The notes: generated by a model from the sequence alone, not told the origin. A stretch of 64,000 bases of DNA from Nostoc sp. ATCC 53789 (GCF_009873495.1 NZ_CP046703.1:4692501-4756500); one strand, 5' to 3'. Positions 8,187-16,663 are shown, counted from the stretch's first letter. Numbers and translations: made by a program.

Positions 8187-9154
8187 ACAGCAACTTTATT
8201 GCTTTTAATATATCGTCTCAAGATAAGTTTCAGAAAAATCAAAACTTACAAAGTTTATCCGAAGTTTCGCCTATAGGGAAAATTTGGGATAAGCACAGAG
8301 CTAATACTGATAAAGTTTTGTATTATTACGCCAAAGCAGACGAACATTATTTTCACCAGTATGCTTGGCGGATGAAAATATGTTCCGAGTTGCTGAAATT
8401 TCAATTATTACCAGACGAATCGGAAGGTATTCTCAAGTTAAAGTTATCCGATGCCCGATTTTGTAGAGTTCGTCACTGTCCGGTTTGTCAGTGGCGGCGA
8501 TCGCTAATGTGGAAAGCAAGAGCTTACAAAATTCTCCCACAGGTTGTCACTGATTACCCCAAGTACCGTTGGCTATTTGTCACCTTGACTGTAAAAAATT
8601 GCCAGATTGAGGAACTTAGGGAAAACTTGGATTCGATAAATAAAGCTTTTAAGCGATTGACTGAATTGAAAGCATGGCCTGCGAAAGGTTGGGTGAAGTC
8701 TACAGAAGTTACCAAAGGTAAAGATGGAGTCTCAGCACATCCGCATTTACATATTTTGGCAATGGTGCCGCCTTCGTATTTCAGTCATGGCTATCTATCT
8801 CATGCCAAATGGGTAGCGTTATGGCAACAGTGCTTACGGATTGATTACCAGCCTGTTGTTCATACTAGCGCGATCGCTAAACATCATAACCCATCACTAC
8901 TTATTCCAGAAATTCTCAAGTATCAGGTAAAAGAGTCAGATTTGGTGGGTAATGGAGAATGGTTTTTAGAGTTAACCCGTCAACTGCATAAAAGTAGAGC
9001 GATCGCTGTTGGGGGTATACTCAGGCAGTATATGCGCGAATTAGAGGAGAAAAACCAAGACCTCATTGATGAAAGTGAAGAGACAGACGAGGTGGATGGA
9101 GAAAGTTTGTATTTCCGATGGGAGCGCAAGTTACAAAGATTTAATATAGAGTGA
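8168..9154 (+). CDS. Rolling-circle plasmid-type replication initiator (HUH Rep)
   Basis: A 328-residue protein of the Rep_1-like 'protein rep' type. Visible elements in order: CRVRHCPVCQWRR (residues about 99-111, putative zinc-binding and basic), motif 1 FVTLTV (137-142), the HUH metal motif HPHLHIL (191-197), and a single catalytic-tyrosine motif EILKYQVKESD (Tyr252). All catalytic residues look intact. GTG 8168 is the start; no good ribosome-binding site is visible. Such proteins nick a double-strand origin and start rolling-circle replication of small plasmids. Neighbours on both sides are chromosomal-type genes and no mobilisation or partition gene is nearby, so this is probably an integrated plasmid remnant or a domesticated Rep. 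Confidence 0.88.
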   Translation: MSVQASDSNFIAFNISSQDKFQKNQNLQSLSEVSPIGKIWDKHRANTDKVLYYYAKADEHYFHQYAWRMKICSELLKFQLLPDESEGILKLKLSDARFCRVRHCPVCQWRRSLMWKARAYKILPQVVTDYPKYRWLFVTLTVKNCQIEELRENLDSINKAFKRLTELKAWPAKGWVKSTEVTKGKDGVSAHPHLHILAMVPPSYFSHGYLSHAKWVALWQQCLRIDYQPVVHTSAIAKHHNPSLLIPEILKYQVKESDLVGNGEWFLELTRQLHKSRAIAVGGILRQYMRELEEKNQDLIDESEETDEVDGESLYFRWERKLQRFNIE

Positions 9155-9179
9155 CATCAGCGATATAAGAACAGTCCCA

Positions 9180-9202
9180 TAATCCTTACATGAAAAGGAT
9201 TA
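9180..9202. terminator. Hairpin between convergent rep and oxygenase genes
   Basis: TAATCCTT (9180-9187) and AAGGATTA (9195-9202) form a perfect 8-bp stem with a 7-base loop in the 70-bp gap between convergent genes. It probably acts as a weak bidirectional terminator; there is no long T-run. Confidence 0.4.
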
Positions 9203-9224
9203 CATAAGTTTAGAACTGTAGAAA

Positions 9225-9710
9225 CTATGGCTTAATCCGGCGAAAGGACAAAGACCAGCGATCAGATACAACCGGAAGTAGTTCATGGAGAATACTAGAA
9301 TCAAACTGGATAACCTGACCATCTTCAAGGTGATATTCCTCTTTGTGATATTCGTCTTTACCAATGCGGAAAGTAGCACGTCCAATATTGACTAATACTA
9401 CCAGAGGTTCAAAAACGGAGTGGTCGCAGTGTTCTATCATGCCACCACCTGGACGATAATGGCAGAGTAAGGCACAATTCCATCCTGGAAAAATGCGATC
9501 GCCAAGTCGATTAACCCTCTCATCCCAATTGCCTGGATTAATTTTTGCATTAGGCTTTAGTAGTATTACCTCATATCCAAACCATTTGTGAGTTCGATCA
9601 AAAGCAACCCGACTAGAAGACATTGACTTCATGCCAAATTGATGATGAGTCCAATCATGAAGACTTTGAAGATCGGTACGAACATATCCAACAGTTTCAA
9701 CTGAATTCAT
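9225..9710 (-). CDS. Small 2OG-Fe(II) oxygenase (AlkB-like fold)
   Basis: A 161-residue protein with the double-stranded beta-helix iron motif: His94-x-Asp96 in MIEHCDHS, distal His142 in SSILHELLP, and arginines 151/157 in RWSLSFRR for 2-oxoglutarate binding. Before the motif, LLCHYRPGGGMIEHCD matches the general AlkB-type run of tyrosine, glycines and HxD. The N-terminal ~75 residues are short compared with demethylating AlkB proteins. The substrate is not evident: nucleic-acid repair, protein or small-molecule hydroxylation all remain possible. It is convergent with rep and followed upstream by the tandem repeat region. Confidence 0.78.
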   Translation of the reverse strand: MNSVETVGYVRTDLQSLHDWTHHQFGMKSMSSSRVAFDRTHKWFGYEVILLKPNAKINPGNWDERVNRLGDRIFPGWNCALLCHYRPGGGMIEHCDHSVFEPLVVLVNIGRATFRIGKDEYHKEEYHLEDGQVIQFDSSILHELLPVVSDRWSLSFRRIKP

Positions 9711-9762
9711 TATTAACTCCTGAAAATTTCAACTCTGCAAATCAAACTAATTACACCTACCC

Positions 9763-9993
9763 TCAGCGCGAAGCGTTCTAGAAAAGATATTTAAAGTCGA
9801 TTCCACTCCACGACTATTGGAGTACAACTCTTTATTTATTTTCTTCATATACTTTTAGGGGTTAGCCTATTCTTTATTTCTTCAGCGCGAAGTGTTCTAG
9901 AAAAGATATTTAAAGTCGATTCCACTCCACGACTATTGGAGTACAACTCTTTATTTATTTCATTCACTCTAGGCGTTAGCCTATTATTTCTCT
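9763..9993. repeat. Two-copy tandem repeat, period 119 bp, with internal hairpins
   Basis: Copy 1 starts at 9763 and copy 2 at 9882 (both TCAGCGCGAAG). The first ~78 bp of the two copies differ at one base (GAAGC versus GAAGT), and the tails diverge slightly with a small deletion. Each copy contains a hairpin ACTCCA-CGACTAT-TGGAGT, and near its end TAGGC-GTTA-GCCTA (one mismatch in copy 1). No open frame runs through it. The high identity suggests recent duplication or conservation as RNA. A tandem small-RNA locus is one possibility. Confidence 0.75.
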
Positions 9994-10011
9994 AACCACA
10001 AAAGCACAAAA

Positions 10012-10052
10012 ATAAATACCAGCCGTCCGAAAAACAGATGGCTGGTATTTAT
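10012..10052. terminator. Strong intergenic hairpin
   Basis: A perfect 13-bp inverted repeat, ATAAATACCAGCC (10012-10024) and GGCTGGTATTTAT (10040-10052), with a 15-base loop. It lies just after the tandem repeat and is followed by an AT-rich stretch on both strands, so it could terminate transcripts from either side, including a putative RNA from the tandem repeats. The remaining gap to 10329 shows nothing else recognised. Confidence 0.6.
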
Positions 10053-10329
10053 AAATCACCTTTACTTGAAGCTAGTAAATAGGTTCGATGATAAAGTCAA
10101 AGAGTCAAAGAGTTAAAGTAATAAATTAGAATTTTTATATATACTGTTAAATGACAGCTTCCAACATGAGGAAACAAAAAAACCAGACAAACAACTAGTG
10201 AATGACTGGGATATGCAAAATAGCTTCCCTCGAAATTAGTAAATAACTTTGAGAGGCGATTTATAAATTGTAAAAATAAATTGGGAAGGTATAAGACTGA
10301 GCGATTTAAACTATCCTTAAAAAATCACC

Positions 10330-10626
10330 TCATGCTGACTTCACTGTTACTGCTAGCTGTAATCCCAATGCATCCAGTACTTTCCTCAGACAATAAAATT
10401 CAATTTCTCCTTGCTGAGATAACATCAAATCAAGTTGCTCATAGGATTGCTTAACTGGTGCTGGAAACTGCTCAATTCCACCCTGTGCCTCAATTACATT
10501 CTTGAGTGCTTTTCCTAACATTTTAGGATCGCTCTCTTCTAGAACTACTTCGATATAAGATGCTGCTTCTAATGGATCTTGGAGATGTTTAACTAGTCCT
10601 TCGTGATAGCTTGCACTTCTAGGCAT
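10330..10626 (-). CDS. Antitoxin of a RelE/HigB-type pair (addiction module antidote family)
   Basis: A 98-residue protein using the ATG at 10626 ([10 protein letters not shown]); the frame is open further upstream but that stretch is inside the toxin gene. The N-terminal pattern [18 protein letters not shown] and the C-terminal [12 protein letters not shown] match the antidote family that accompanies short RelE-like 'killer' proteins. The central HTH is diverged from the usual GLSRESLYRAL pattern, so DNA binding may be altered. It overlaps the toxin gene end by 8 bp, which is typical of translational coupling in type II toxin-antitoxin operons. Confidence 0.78.
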   Translation of the reverse strand: MPRSASYHEGLVKHLQDPLEAASYIEVVLEESDPKMLGKALKNVIEAQGGIEQFPAPVKQSYEQLDLMLSQQGEIEFYCLRKVLDALGLQLAVTVKSA

Positions 10627-10957
10627 TATCTCTACTCCTATAGTCTTTCCAATATTCCTGAGCTTTATCAACATCTTGTTTCTGAGTGCTTTTATCTCCA
10701 CCACATAAAAGAATAATAATTGTTATACCTTCTTGTCCAAAGTATATGCGGTAGCCTGGCCCATAGTCGATTCTCAATTCAAAAACACCTTCTCCAACTG
10801 ACTTACAATCACCTAAATTACCATCTTCAACTCGGTCAAGTCTGGCTCTTATTTTAGCTTTTGCTCTTCTATCTCGCAGAGAATCAAGCCACTCATCAAA
10901 AATATTTTTTCCATCTACTGTCAGATAATTCCTAATTTCTCTTGGTTGGACTTCCAT
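10619..10957 (-). CDS. RelE/ParE-superfamily toxin (HigB-like addiction module killer protein)
   Basis: A 112-residue protein with the RelE-like fold signature of the ~100-residue killer family: [53 protein letters not shown] and [20 protein letters not shown]. Members of this family usually act as ribosome-dependent or free mRNA endonucleases. The gene is upstream of, and overlaps, its antitoxin, which is the HigBA-type order. It looks intact. Confidence 0.88.
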   Translation of the reverse strand: MEVQPREIRNYLTVDGKNIFDEWLDSLRDRRAKAKIRARLDRVEDGNLGDCKSVGEGVFELRIDYGPGYRIYFGQEGITIIILLCGGDKSTQKQDVDKAQEYWKDYRSRDNA

Positions 10958-10996
10958 GATTCTTTGGACAAATCTAGTTATAAATTATGAAATAAT

Positions 10997-12088
10997 TCAT
11001 AGTTTTCTCGCCGCCAACCTTTGACTCACCAACTCAGCCGCTAAATGTATTGCTGCCTTCATACTCGTAGCATCAGCAATTCCCTTACCTGCAATATCAA
11101 ACGCTGTTCCATGATCGGGTGAAGTCCGAACGAAAGGAAGACCAATAGAAGTATTAACTGCCCGATCAAAGGCCATCAACTTCACAGGAATTAAGCCTTG
11201 GTCGTGATAAAGTGCCAAGTAGCCATCAGCAGGATTTTGAACTAAAGAATTTCCATACCAAGCTTGACCAGGTTTAACCCACATCGTATCTGGCGGTATT
11301 GGCCCATCTAGTTGTAATTTTGGTCTATTTTGCCGTTCTTGCTCTAACCAGGGAATTAACCAATCCTGTTCTTCATGTCCAAGTTGCCCCTGTTCGCCAC
11401 TGTGGGGATTTAAACCCGCGATCGCAATTCTCCCATTTTCTATCCCAAAATCTTTCTCCAAACACTCCACCAGCAAATCCAATTTCTGTGTTAACAACTG
11501 TGGTGTCAATGTATTGGCTACTTGACGGAGGGGAATATGTGTAGTGGCAAGTAAAGCGCGGAGTGTCCAGCCAGTATGCGGTGATCGCGCTACAAATAAC
11601 ATTCCAAAACGGTCAACACCTGACTTGTGTGCCAAAAGTTCCGTTTGCCCTGGATAATTATATCCTGCCGCTTTCCAAGCAGATTTAGCGATCGGCCCCG
11701 TGACTATCCCATCAAATTTACCAGCGAGTGTTTGTGCGATCGCATATTCCATATAGGCAAAACTAGCCGCACCACTGGCCGCATTACCTATTCCGGGAAT
11801 AATTTGACCTTTAATTTCTCCATCCAATTGCACATCACAGACAGACAACTCTTCTGGATTTGCCAAAGGTGCTAAATTCTTGATTAAATTCAATTTGTGA
11901 TAGGTCTGTGCCAGCAAATCCCCATTACCCACCACTGTTACGTCGTATTTTTTACTAATTTCCGGTTCTGCTAAAGCTTTTAAAATCACCTCCGGCCCAA
12001 TACCCCCCGGATCTCCCAGCGTCAGCGCCAAACGTGGGCGATTCTTTTTGCTAAAATTCACTAAATCACCTTGATTATTTTGATACAT
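10997..12088 (-). CDS. pdxA: 4-hydroxythreonine-4-phosphate dehydrogenase
   Basis: A 363-residue protein with PdxA hallmarks: [20 protein letters not shown] near the N-terminus, [20 protein letters not shown], the metal-binding [12 protein letters not shown] region and [12 protein letters not shown] near the C-terminus with [15 protein letters not shown]. PdxA oxidises 4-phosphohydroxy-L-threonine in the DXP-dependent pyridoxal-phosphate pathway, with NAD(P) and a divalent metal. The first ~15 residues ([15 protein letters not shown]) are an N-terminal extension before the core. The gene stands alone, with the toxin-antitoxin pair beyond its 3' end and petM diverging from its 5' side. Confidence 0.95.
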   Translation of the reverse strand: MYQNNQGDLVNFSKKNRPRLALTLGDPGGIGPEVILKALAEPEISKKYDVTVVGNGDLLAQTYHKLNLIKNLAPLANPEELSVCDVQLDGEIKGQIIPGIGNAASGAASFAYMEYAIAQTLAGKFDGIVTGPIAKSAWKAAGYNYPGQTELLAHKSGVDRFGMLFVARSPHTGWTLRALLATTHIPLRQVANTLTPQLLTQKLDLLVECLEKDFGIENGRIAIAGLNPHSGEQGQLGHEEQDWLIPWLEQERQNRPKLQLDGPIPPDTMWVKPGQAWYGNSLVQNPADGYLALYHDQGLIPVKLMAFDRAVNTSIGLPFVRTSPDHGTAFDIAGKGIADATSMKAAIHLAAELVSQRLAARKL

Positions 12089-12295
12089 AAAATTTATTCA
12101 TAATTATTATCATTAAAATTTTCCCCATCCCCCTCATTTCCCGTTCTACAGTAGGGATTGCCCCCCAAACCAGTAGGGATTACTTGCTAAACTAGTTTAA
12201 AATTATTTACACAGGTCTAATCCTACAGTAACTATTGAAAAGCTTCTGCTAGACCTAGTTTACACACACTAATTTGCATAAGGAGAATCACACCA

Positions 12296-12400
12296 ATGGG
12301 CGGCGAAATTTTGAATGCAGCTATATTGTCCTTCGGTTTAATCTTCGTGGGCTGGGGCTTAGGCGCATTGTTACTGAAAATTCAAGGCGGAGAAGAATAA
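12296..12400 (+). CDS. petM: Cytochrome b6f complex subunit VII (PetM)
   Basis: A 34-residue protein, too short for default gene finding: [14 protein letters not shown], then a single membrane helix ([13 protein letters not shown]) and the C-terminal KIQGGEE. Length, helix position and the QGGEE-type tail fit PetM, a peripheral single-helix subunit of the cytochrome b6f complex in the thylakoid membrane. A strong ribosome-binding site AGGAGA lies at 12281-12286, 9 bases before the ATG. The gene lies upstream of ycf39 on the same strand, separated by 428 bp of structured spacer. Confidence 0.88.
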   Translation: MGGEILNAAILSFGLIFVGWGLGALLLKIQGGEE

Positions 12401-12428
12401 CTTCTACGATGAGAAGGAGTCAGAAGAC

Positions 12429-12585
12429 AGAATTCAGAATTCAGAATACCCCAGCAGTCAAGTCAGGGGTAACAATCGGAAAGAATTTTTTCTTCTCCAC
12501 GATTAAAATCGGGGCTTTAAACTTCGATTCTCCATCCAGTCGCACAGAATCCATTCTGGATTCTGGCTTCTGAATTCTGAATTCT
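12429..12585. repeat. 18-bp inverted repeat flanking a spacer downstream of petM
   Basis: An 18-bp sequence built of AGAATTC/AGAAT units (12429-12446) is repeated in inverse complement at 12568-12585, 121 bases apart. GAATTCTGAATTC strings are common Nostoc intergenic repeats. The spacer includes shorter self-complementary pieces (GATTCT...AGAATC). It may help terminate petM transcription. Confidence 0.5.
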
Positions 12586-12676
12586 TCTTTGGTATTGACT
12601 ATTAAGAGGGAAGAGGTTTTTCTCTGCCTTGAAAAGTTCTGTTCGCCCCAAGGTGGCGTTCATACTTTTCGCTAAC

Positions 12677-12718
12677 TGGGAAAAAAGCTTGTCCGTTTAC
12701 CGGACAGCAATTTTCCCA
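12677..12718 (+). promoter_or_regulatory. Compact two-tier RNA hairpin upstream of ycf39
   Basis: TGGGAAAA (12677-12684) pairs with TTTTCCCA (12711-12718), and inside it TGTCCG (12690-12695) pairs with CGGACA (12701-12706) around a TTTAC loop; an asymmetric internal loop separates the two stems. It lies about 110 bp before the ycf39 start and 280 bp after petM. It could be a cis element of the ycf39 leader or an RNA 3' end; no known riboswitch class is recognised. Confidence 0.4.
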
Positions 12719-12828
12719 TGAATTTTTCCATAACAAACGATTTTCTTAGAAAAGATGTAAACTTTTGTTTACATAGGTTATTCTGATAACATTCTTTTCA
12801 TAAAACATTAAAATTTATTACAAACCTC

Positions 12829-13827
12829 ATGACATTATTAATCGTCGGTGCCACTGGCACCTTAGGAAGACAAGTGGCTCGTCGGGCAATCGATGAGGGA
12901 TATAAAGTACGCTGCCTCGTGCGGAGTAGTAAAAAAGCAGCTTTTCTCAAAGAATGGGGTGCAGAACTTGTACCAGGAAATTTACGTTACCCCGATACCC
13001 TAGCGGCAGCTTTAGTTGGTGTAACCCAAGTTATTGATGCGTCAACATCTCGTCCTACAGATTCACTGAGTATCAAGCAAGTGGACTGGGAGGGCAAAGT
13101 AGCATTAATTCAAGCAGCAAAAGCAGCAGGTGTAGAGCGCTTTATCTTCTTTTCAATTTTGGATGCGGATAAATACCCAGAAGTACCGCTAATGGAAATT
13201 AAGCGTTGTACAGAACTATTCTTAGCTGAGTCAGGCTTGAATTATACCATCTTGCGGCTAGCTGGTTTTATGCAAGGGTTAATCGGTCAATATGGGATTC
13301 CCATTTTGGAAGCACAGCCAGTTTGGGTGACAGGTAATTCTTCTCCCATTGCCTATATGGATACTCAAGACATTGCTAAGTTTGCAATCCGTGCATTGAG
13401 TGTGCCCGAAACGGAAAACCAAGCTTTTCCTGTAGTTGGTACTCGTGCATGGAGTGCAGAAGAAATCATCAACCTGTGCGAACGCTTATCTGGAAAAGAT
13501 GCCAGGGTAACGCGGATGCCAATCAGCGTACTGCGTGCTGTGCGGGGCTTAATGCGGTCTTTTCAGTGGGGATGGAACGTAGCCGACAGGCTAGCGTTTA
13601 CAGAAGTATTGGCTAGTGGTAAACAGCTAAATGCCTCAATGGATGAAGTATATACAGTTTTTGGCTTAGATCCGCAACAAACCACAACTCTAGAAAGCTA
13701 TCTCCAAGAGTATTTCAGCCGGATCATGAAGAAGCTCAAAGAGGTAGACTACCAGAAAAATAAAAATAAAAAGCAGAAACCTAAAAAAACTCCTTTTAAA
13801 CAGTCTTCAAAAGCCAATAGTCAATAG
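12829..13827 (+). CDS. ycf39: Ycf39 / NmrA-type NAD(P)-binding photosystem II assembly factor
   Basis: A 332-residue atypical short-chain dehydrogenase. The Rossmann motif is at the N-terminus (LLIVGATGTLGRQVARRA), followed by AAALVGVTQVIDASTSRP and ERFIFFSILDA; the catalytic YxxxK of classical SDRs is absent. Residues after about 310 form a Lys-rich tail (KNKNKKQKPKK), longer than in most homologues. Ycf39 acts in photosystem II assembly together with Hlip/chlorophyll synthase complexes in cyanobacteria. Its position near petM agrees with a thylakoid biogenesis role. Confidence 0.92.
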   Translation: MTLLIVGATGTLGRQVARRAIDEGYKVRCLVRSSKKAAFLKEWGAELVPGNLRYPDTLAAALVGVTQVIDASTSRPTDSLSIKQVDWEGKVALIQAAKAAGVERFIFFSILDADKYPEVPLMEIKRCTELFLAESGLNYTILRLAGFMQGLIGQYGIPILEAQPVWVTGNSSPIAYMDTQDIAKFAIRALSVPETENQAFPVVGTRAWSAEEIINLCERLSGKDARVTRMPISVLRAVRGLMRSFQWGWNVADRLAFTEVLASGKQLNASMDEVYTVFGLDPQQTTTLESYLQEYFSRIMKKLKEVDYQKNKNKKQKPKKTPFKQSSKANSQ

Positions 13828-14163
13828 TAATTAGAGAAGATACATTAGTCATGAAACTCTACACTCTGGATATTTGACTTCAGGCTACATGACCAAAAAT
13901 GTGTAAAGATTATCGAAAACTTAGGTAAAAGCCCTGTCCTTCTAGGACGACTTTAATTCTCTAAATTTGTCTTGAAAGTTTCCGGTGATTGGTATAATCA
14001 AACAATATCACAGGTAGAATAACCGCTAGCACAAATGGATAACCAACCCCAATACGACTGGCTAGGAAATAATAATGGTTAGTGGGCGGCGAAAACCACG
14101 ATAAACATAGCTGGGGTAGCAAACGCTCACCCATACCAGAAAAGTCAAAAACTTGTTAATTAA
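13828..14163. other. Non-coding spacer between ycf39 and an IS remnant
   Basis: No credible gene. It holds GGTTAGTGGGCGGCGAAAAC and other G-rich strings just left of the transposase-like remnant at 14164 that may belong to the same decayed element, but I could not align them to anything. Confidence 0.35.
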
Positions 14164-14363
14164 GCGTACCGTGGGGCACACGGAAACAAGGGGAGAAATC
14201 CTCTAAAGCTTGGGGAGATAAGCCCTCTGGGGCTGTCTAAATTAGGCTCAAAACTTGGTTCAATTGAACGGGTTTTTGGTTTAAGTAATGCCGAAAGGCT
14301 AGGCAGTTTAAAGGTGTATCAATGAACCAAGAATCCTCATGCTTTCAGGCTAGGGAGTGTCAA
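14164..14363 (+). mobile_element. Decayed right end of an IS200/IS605-family (TnpB-type) element
   Basis: The string GTACCGTGGGGCACACGGAA followed by AAGCTTGGGGAGATAAGCC, then ATGAACCAAGAATCCTC and a terminal GGGAGTGTCAA, resembles the 3' end of cyanobacterial tnpB genes and the right end of their IS, where a GC-rich hairpin precedes GTGTCAA. In-frame stops interrupt the reading frame (after GAAATCCTC and GGGGAGA) and the terminal hairpin is mispaired, so it is a relic. The relic ends 37 bp before the NAD kinase start, so its right end now forms part of that gene's leader. Confidence 0.5.
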
Positions 14364-14400
14364 ATAATACAAAGCATCGCCTAAACTTGGATATTTGAGT

Positions 14401-15318
14401 GTGCCGAAAGCAGGCATTATCTACAATGACGTTAAACCGATAGCGGGTCGTGTCGCTATCGAGTTGAAAGACAAGCTAACCGCAGCCGGTTGGGATGTGT
14501 GTATCACATCAAGTATCGGTGGAATATTGGGCTACTCTAATCCAGATAGTCCTGTATGCCACACCCCCATTGACGGTCTAACGCCCCCTGGTTTTGACTC
14601 AGATATGGAGTTTGCAGTCGTGTTAGGGGGAGACGGCACTGTTTTAGCAGCGTCTCGTCAGGTAGCCCCCTGTGGTATTCCACTACTAACAGTGAATACC
14701 GGCCACATGGGATTTTTGACAGAAACTTTCCTGAATCAATTGCCCCAAGCACTAGAACAGGCAATGAATGGTGAGTATGAAATTGAAGAACGAGCCATGC
14801 TCACCGTCAAAGTATTTCGGGGAGAAGCAGTGCTGTGGGAAGCTCTCTGCTTGAATGAAATGGTTTTGCACCGAGAACCTTTGACCTCTATGTGCCATTT
14901 TGAAATTGCCATAGGTCGTCATGCACCAGTAGATATTGCGGCGGATGGTGTGATTGTTTCTACGCCTACAGGTTCTACAGCTTACTCATTGAGTGCTGGT
15001 GGTCCAGTGGTGACTCCTGGTGTACCTGTTTTACAGCTAGTACCCATTTGTCCCCATTCTCTAGCTTCTAGAGCATTAGTATTTCCAGATACTGAATCGG
15101 TCAACATTTATCCAGTCAACATTCCTCGGCTAGTGATGGTGGTGGATGGTAATGGAGGGTGTTATGTCCTACCAGAAGATAGAGTATATATGGAGCGATC
15201 GCAATATAGTGTCCGATTTATTCGCCTGCAACCGCCTGAGTTTTTCCGAATTTTACGAGAAAAATTAGGTTGGGGTTTACCACATATTGCCAAACCAACT
15301 TCGGTAGAATTACCGTAA
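14401..15318 (+). CDS. nadK: NAD kinase
   Basis: A 305-residue ATP-NAD kinase that makes NADP. Hallmarks are the GGDGT motif ([15 protein letters not shown]), [10 protein letters not shown], the NE in [11 protein letters not shown], and the Gly-rich [21 protein letters not shown] loop. GTG 14401 is chosen because homologues begin [10 protein letters not shown]; the frame is open to a TTG at 14395. Cyanobacteria normally have two NAD kinases; this one has the ~305-residue length and the [10 protein letters not shown] start of one of the two. The immediate upstream DNA is the IS remnant. Confidence 0.95.
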   Translation: MPKAGIIYNDVKPIAGRVAIELKDKLTAAGWDVCITSSIGGILGYSNPDSPVCHTPIDGLTPPGFDSDMEFAVVLGGDGTVLAASRQVAPCGIPLLTVNTGHMGFLTETFLNQLPQALEQAMNGEYEIEERAMLTVKVFRGEAVLWEALCLNEMVLHREPLTSMCHFEIAIGRHAPVDIAADGVIVSTPTGSTAYSLSAGGPVVTPGVPVLQLVPICPHSLASRALVFPDTESVNIYPVNIPRLVMVVDGNGGCYVLPEDRVYMERSQYSVRFIRLQPPEFFRILREKLGWGLPHIAKPTSVELP

Positions 15319-15321
15319 TGA

Positions 15322-15450
15322 TTGGGCATTGGGAATGGGAAATGGGGAATAGGGGGACAAGGGGACAAGAGGTGAGAACTTGAAACAAGTCTTTCCCCTT
15401 GTCCCCAATTCTCCTTGTCCTCTTCCAATTCCCAATTCCCAATTCCCAAT
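15322..15450. repeat. G/C-skewed interspersed repeat, copy A
   Basis: Runs of GGGAATGGG and GGGGACAA on the left pair with CCCCTTGTCCCC and CCCAATTCCCAATT on the right, so the unit can fold on itself. About 55 bp of its core (from ACAAGAGGTGAGAACTTG to CTCCTTGTCC) recur with one difference at 56550-56605. Related but less similar copies are at 32316, 39186 and inside nifJ. The following 15451-15679 is the leader of the response regulator and shows no other feature. Confidence 0.65.
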
Positions 15451-15679
15451 TTACTGATTTCCGTCCAGAATTACTGGTATAGGGATGGTATTTGGAGTTA
15501 GTTATTAAGATTGCATCCGAGAATTAGATTGCTGACACCTGAACGTGCTAAAAGATTCTTAGCCGTGCGTCAAATCAGGATTGCTTCATCGTTAAAAACT
15601 CCTAATTGCACTTTATAACTGATGTAAAGATTTTCTCTGGAACATCTTTACAATCCCAAATCCAATATCCCAAATTGTT

Positions 15680-16366
15680 ATGACAGTTGCTCCAAGTCCC
15701 TGTGTTTTGGTGATTGAAACCGATGAGAGCCTAGCAAATCAGCTTGCTTGCGATTTGCAAGAAGCTGGCTATGAATCGATATTGGCTAATGATGCGACCA
15801 GTGGTTTGCAATACTGTCGCGATCGCCAACCTGCTTTAATTGTTTTAGACCGGATGCTAGCAGGAGAATCAGGACTCTCATTGTGTAAAAATCTGAGAAG
15901 CACTGGTATGCGATCGCCTGTGTTGATTTTAATGGCAAGGGATACCGTTGACGATCGTGTAGCTTGTCTAGAAGCAGGAGCGGATGATTACATCCTCAAA
16001 CCTTACCGCTCAGAAGACTTTTTGAAGTTAATTCGCCTCTACTTAAAACCCGATGTGGATACCACGGAGCAATTACGCTTTGGGGATCTTATTTTAGACA
16101 TCGCAAGTCGCCGTGCTATCCACGGCGGCCGGGCAATTGACTTGACAATGAAAGAATTTGAACTATTAAAATTCTTAATGGAACATCCCCGTGAGGTGTT
16201 AACCCGCGAACAAATTTTAGAAAATGTTTGGGGTTATGACTTTCTGGGTGAGTCGAATGTCATTGAAGTGTACATCCGCTACCTGCGCCTCAAAATCGAA
16301 GATGAAGGTCAAAAGCGCCTAATTCAGACAGTGCGCGGCGTAGGGTACGTTTTAAGAGAATCCTAG
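15680..16366 (+). CDS. nblR: NblR-like OmpR-family response regulator
   Basis: A 228-residue receiver plus winged-helix regulator. The receiver begins CVLVIETDESLANQLACDL, has an Asp in LIVLDRMLAGESGLSL and the Lys in YILKPYR, but the usual switch Thr is replaced (LILMARD) and the first acidic site reads IETDE rather than VDDD. This pattern and overall wording agree with NblR, the regulator needed for phycobilisome breakdown and survival under nutrient or light stress, for which phosphorylation-independent action has been reported in Synechococcus. The effector half is intact (LTMKEFELLKFL; TVRGVGYVL). NblR assignment is by recall; OmpR-family membership is certain. Confidence 0.75.
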   Translation: MTVAPSPCVLVIETDESLANQLACDLQEAGYESILANDATSGLQYCRDRQPALIVLDRMLAGESGLSLCKNLRSTGMRSPVLILMARDTVDDRVACLEAGADDYILKPYRSEDFLKLIRLYLKPDVDTTEQLRFGDLILDIASRRAIHGGRAIDLTMKEFELLKFLMEHPREVLTREQILENVWGYDFLGESNVIEVYIRYLRLKIEDEGQKRLIQTVRGVGYVLRES

Positions 16367-16392
16367 TAGAGATGGCGAAAGTTGGCCTACCT

Positions 16393-16420
16393 TAGACAAT
16401 GGGCTTAAGGCCATTGTCTA
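16393..16420 (+). terminator. Hairpin terminator of the NblR-like gene
   Basis: TAGACAATGG (16393-16402) and CCATTGTCTA (16411-16420) make a perfect 10-bp stem with an 8-base loop, 26 bp after the stop codon. The T-run is short (GTTAATT). Confidence 0.6.
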
Positions 16421-16492
16421 GTTAATTGGAGCCTGAAAACGGCTGTGTATTAAGCTGTTACGTAAATAAGATTGCACATCAACTGGTGAGGT

Positions 16493-16543
16493 TGTCCTTT
16501 GTCATTTGTCCTTTGTCCTTGATAAACACAAATGACTAATGAC
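16493..16543. repeat. Heptamer-type repeat cluster (TTTGTCC / GTCATTN)
   Basis: Tandem TTGTCCT and GTCATTT units are followed by their inverse complement; GTCATTTGT (16501-16509) pairs with ACAAATGAC (16528-16536). Related clusters are at 27986-28050 and 31081-31138, all between genes. Confidence 0.6.
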
Positions 16544-16663
16544 GGTCTACACGGAAAATAGTGCAATATGTAGGCGCGTTAGCTTACCAGACAAATAAAA
16601 ACGTGAGCTTTCTAGCTTAAATTCTGTAAAATTGAAATCTAAATTACAAAATCAAAAATAATT

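Noticed and set aside
9763-9993. CRISPR array at the tandem repeats
   Set aside because: Only two copies, repeat about 78 bp and period 119 bp, with internal hairpins and no cas genes; does not fit CRISPR.
12274-12573. 99-codon frame overlapping petM
   Set aside because: It is out of frame with the convincing 34-codon petM gene and runs through the inverted-repeat spacer.
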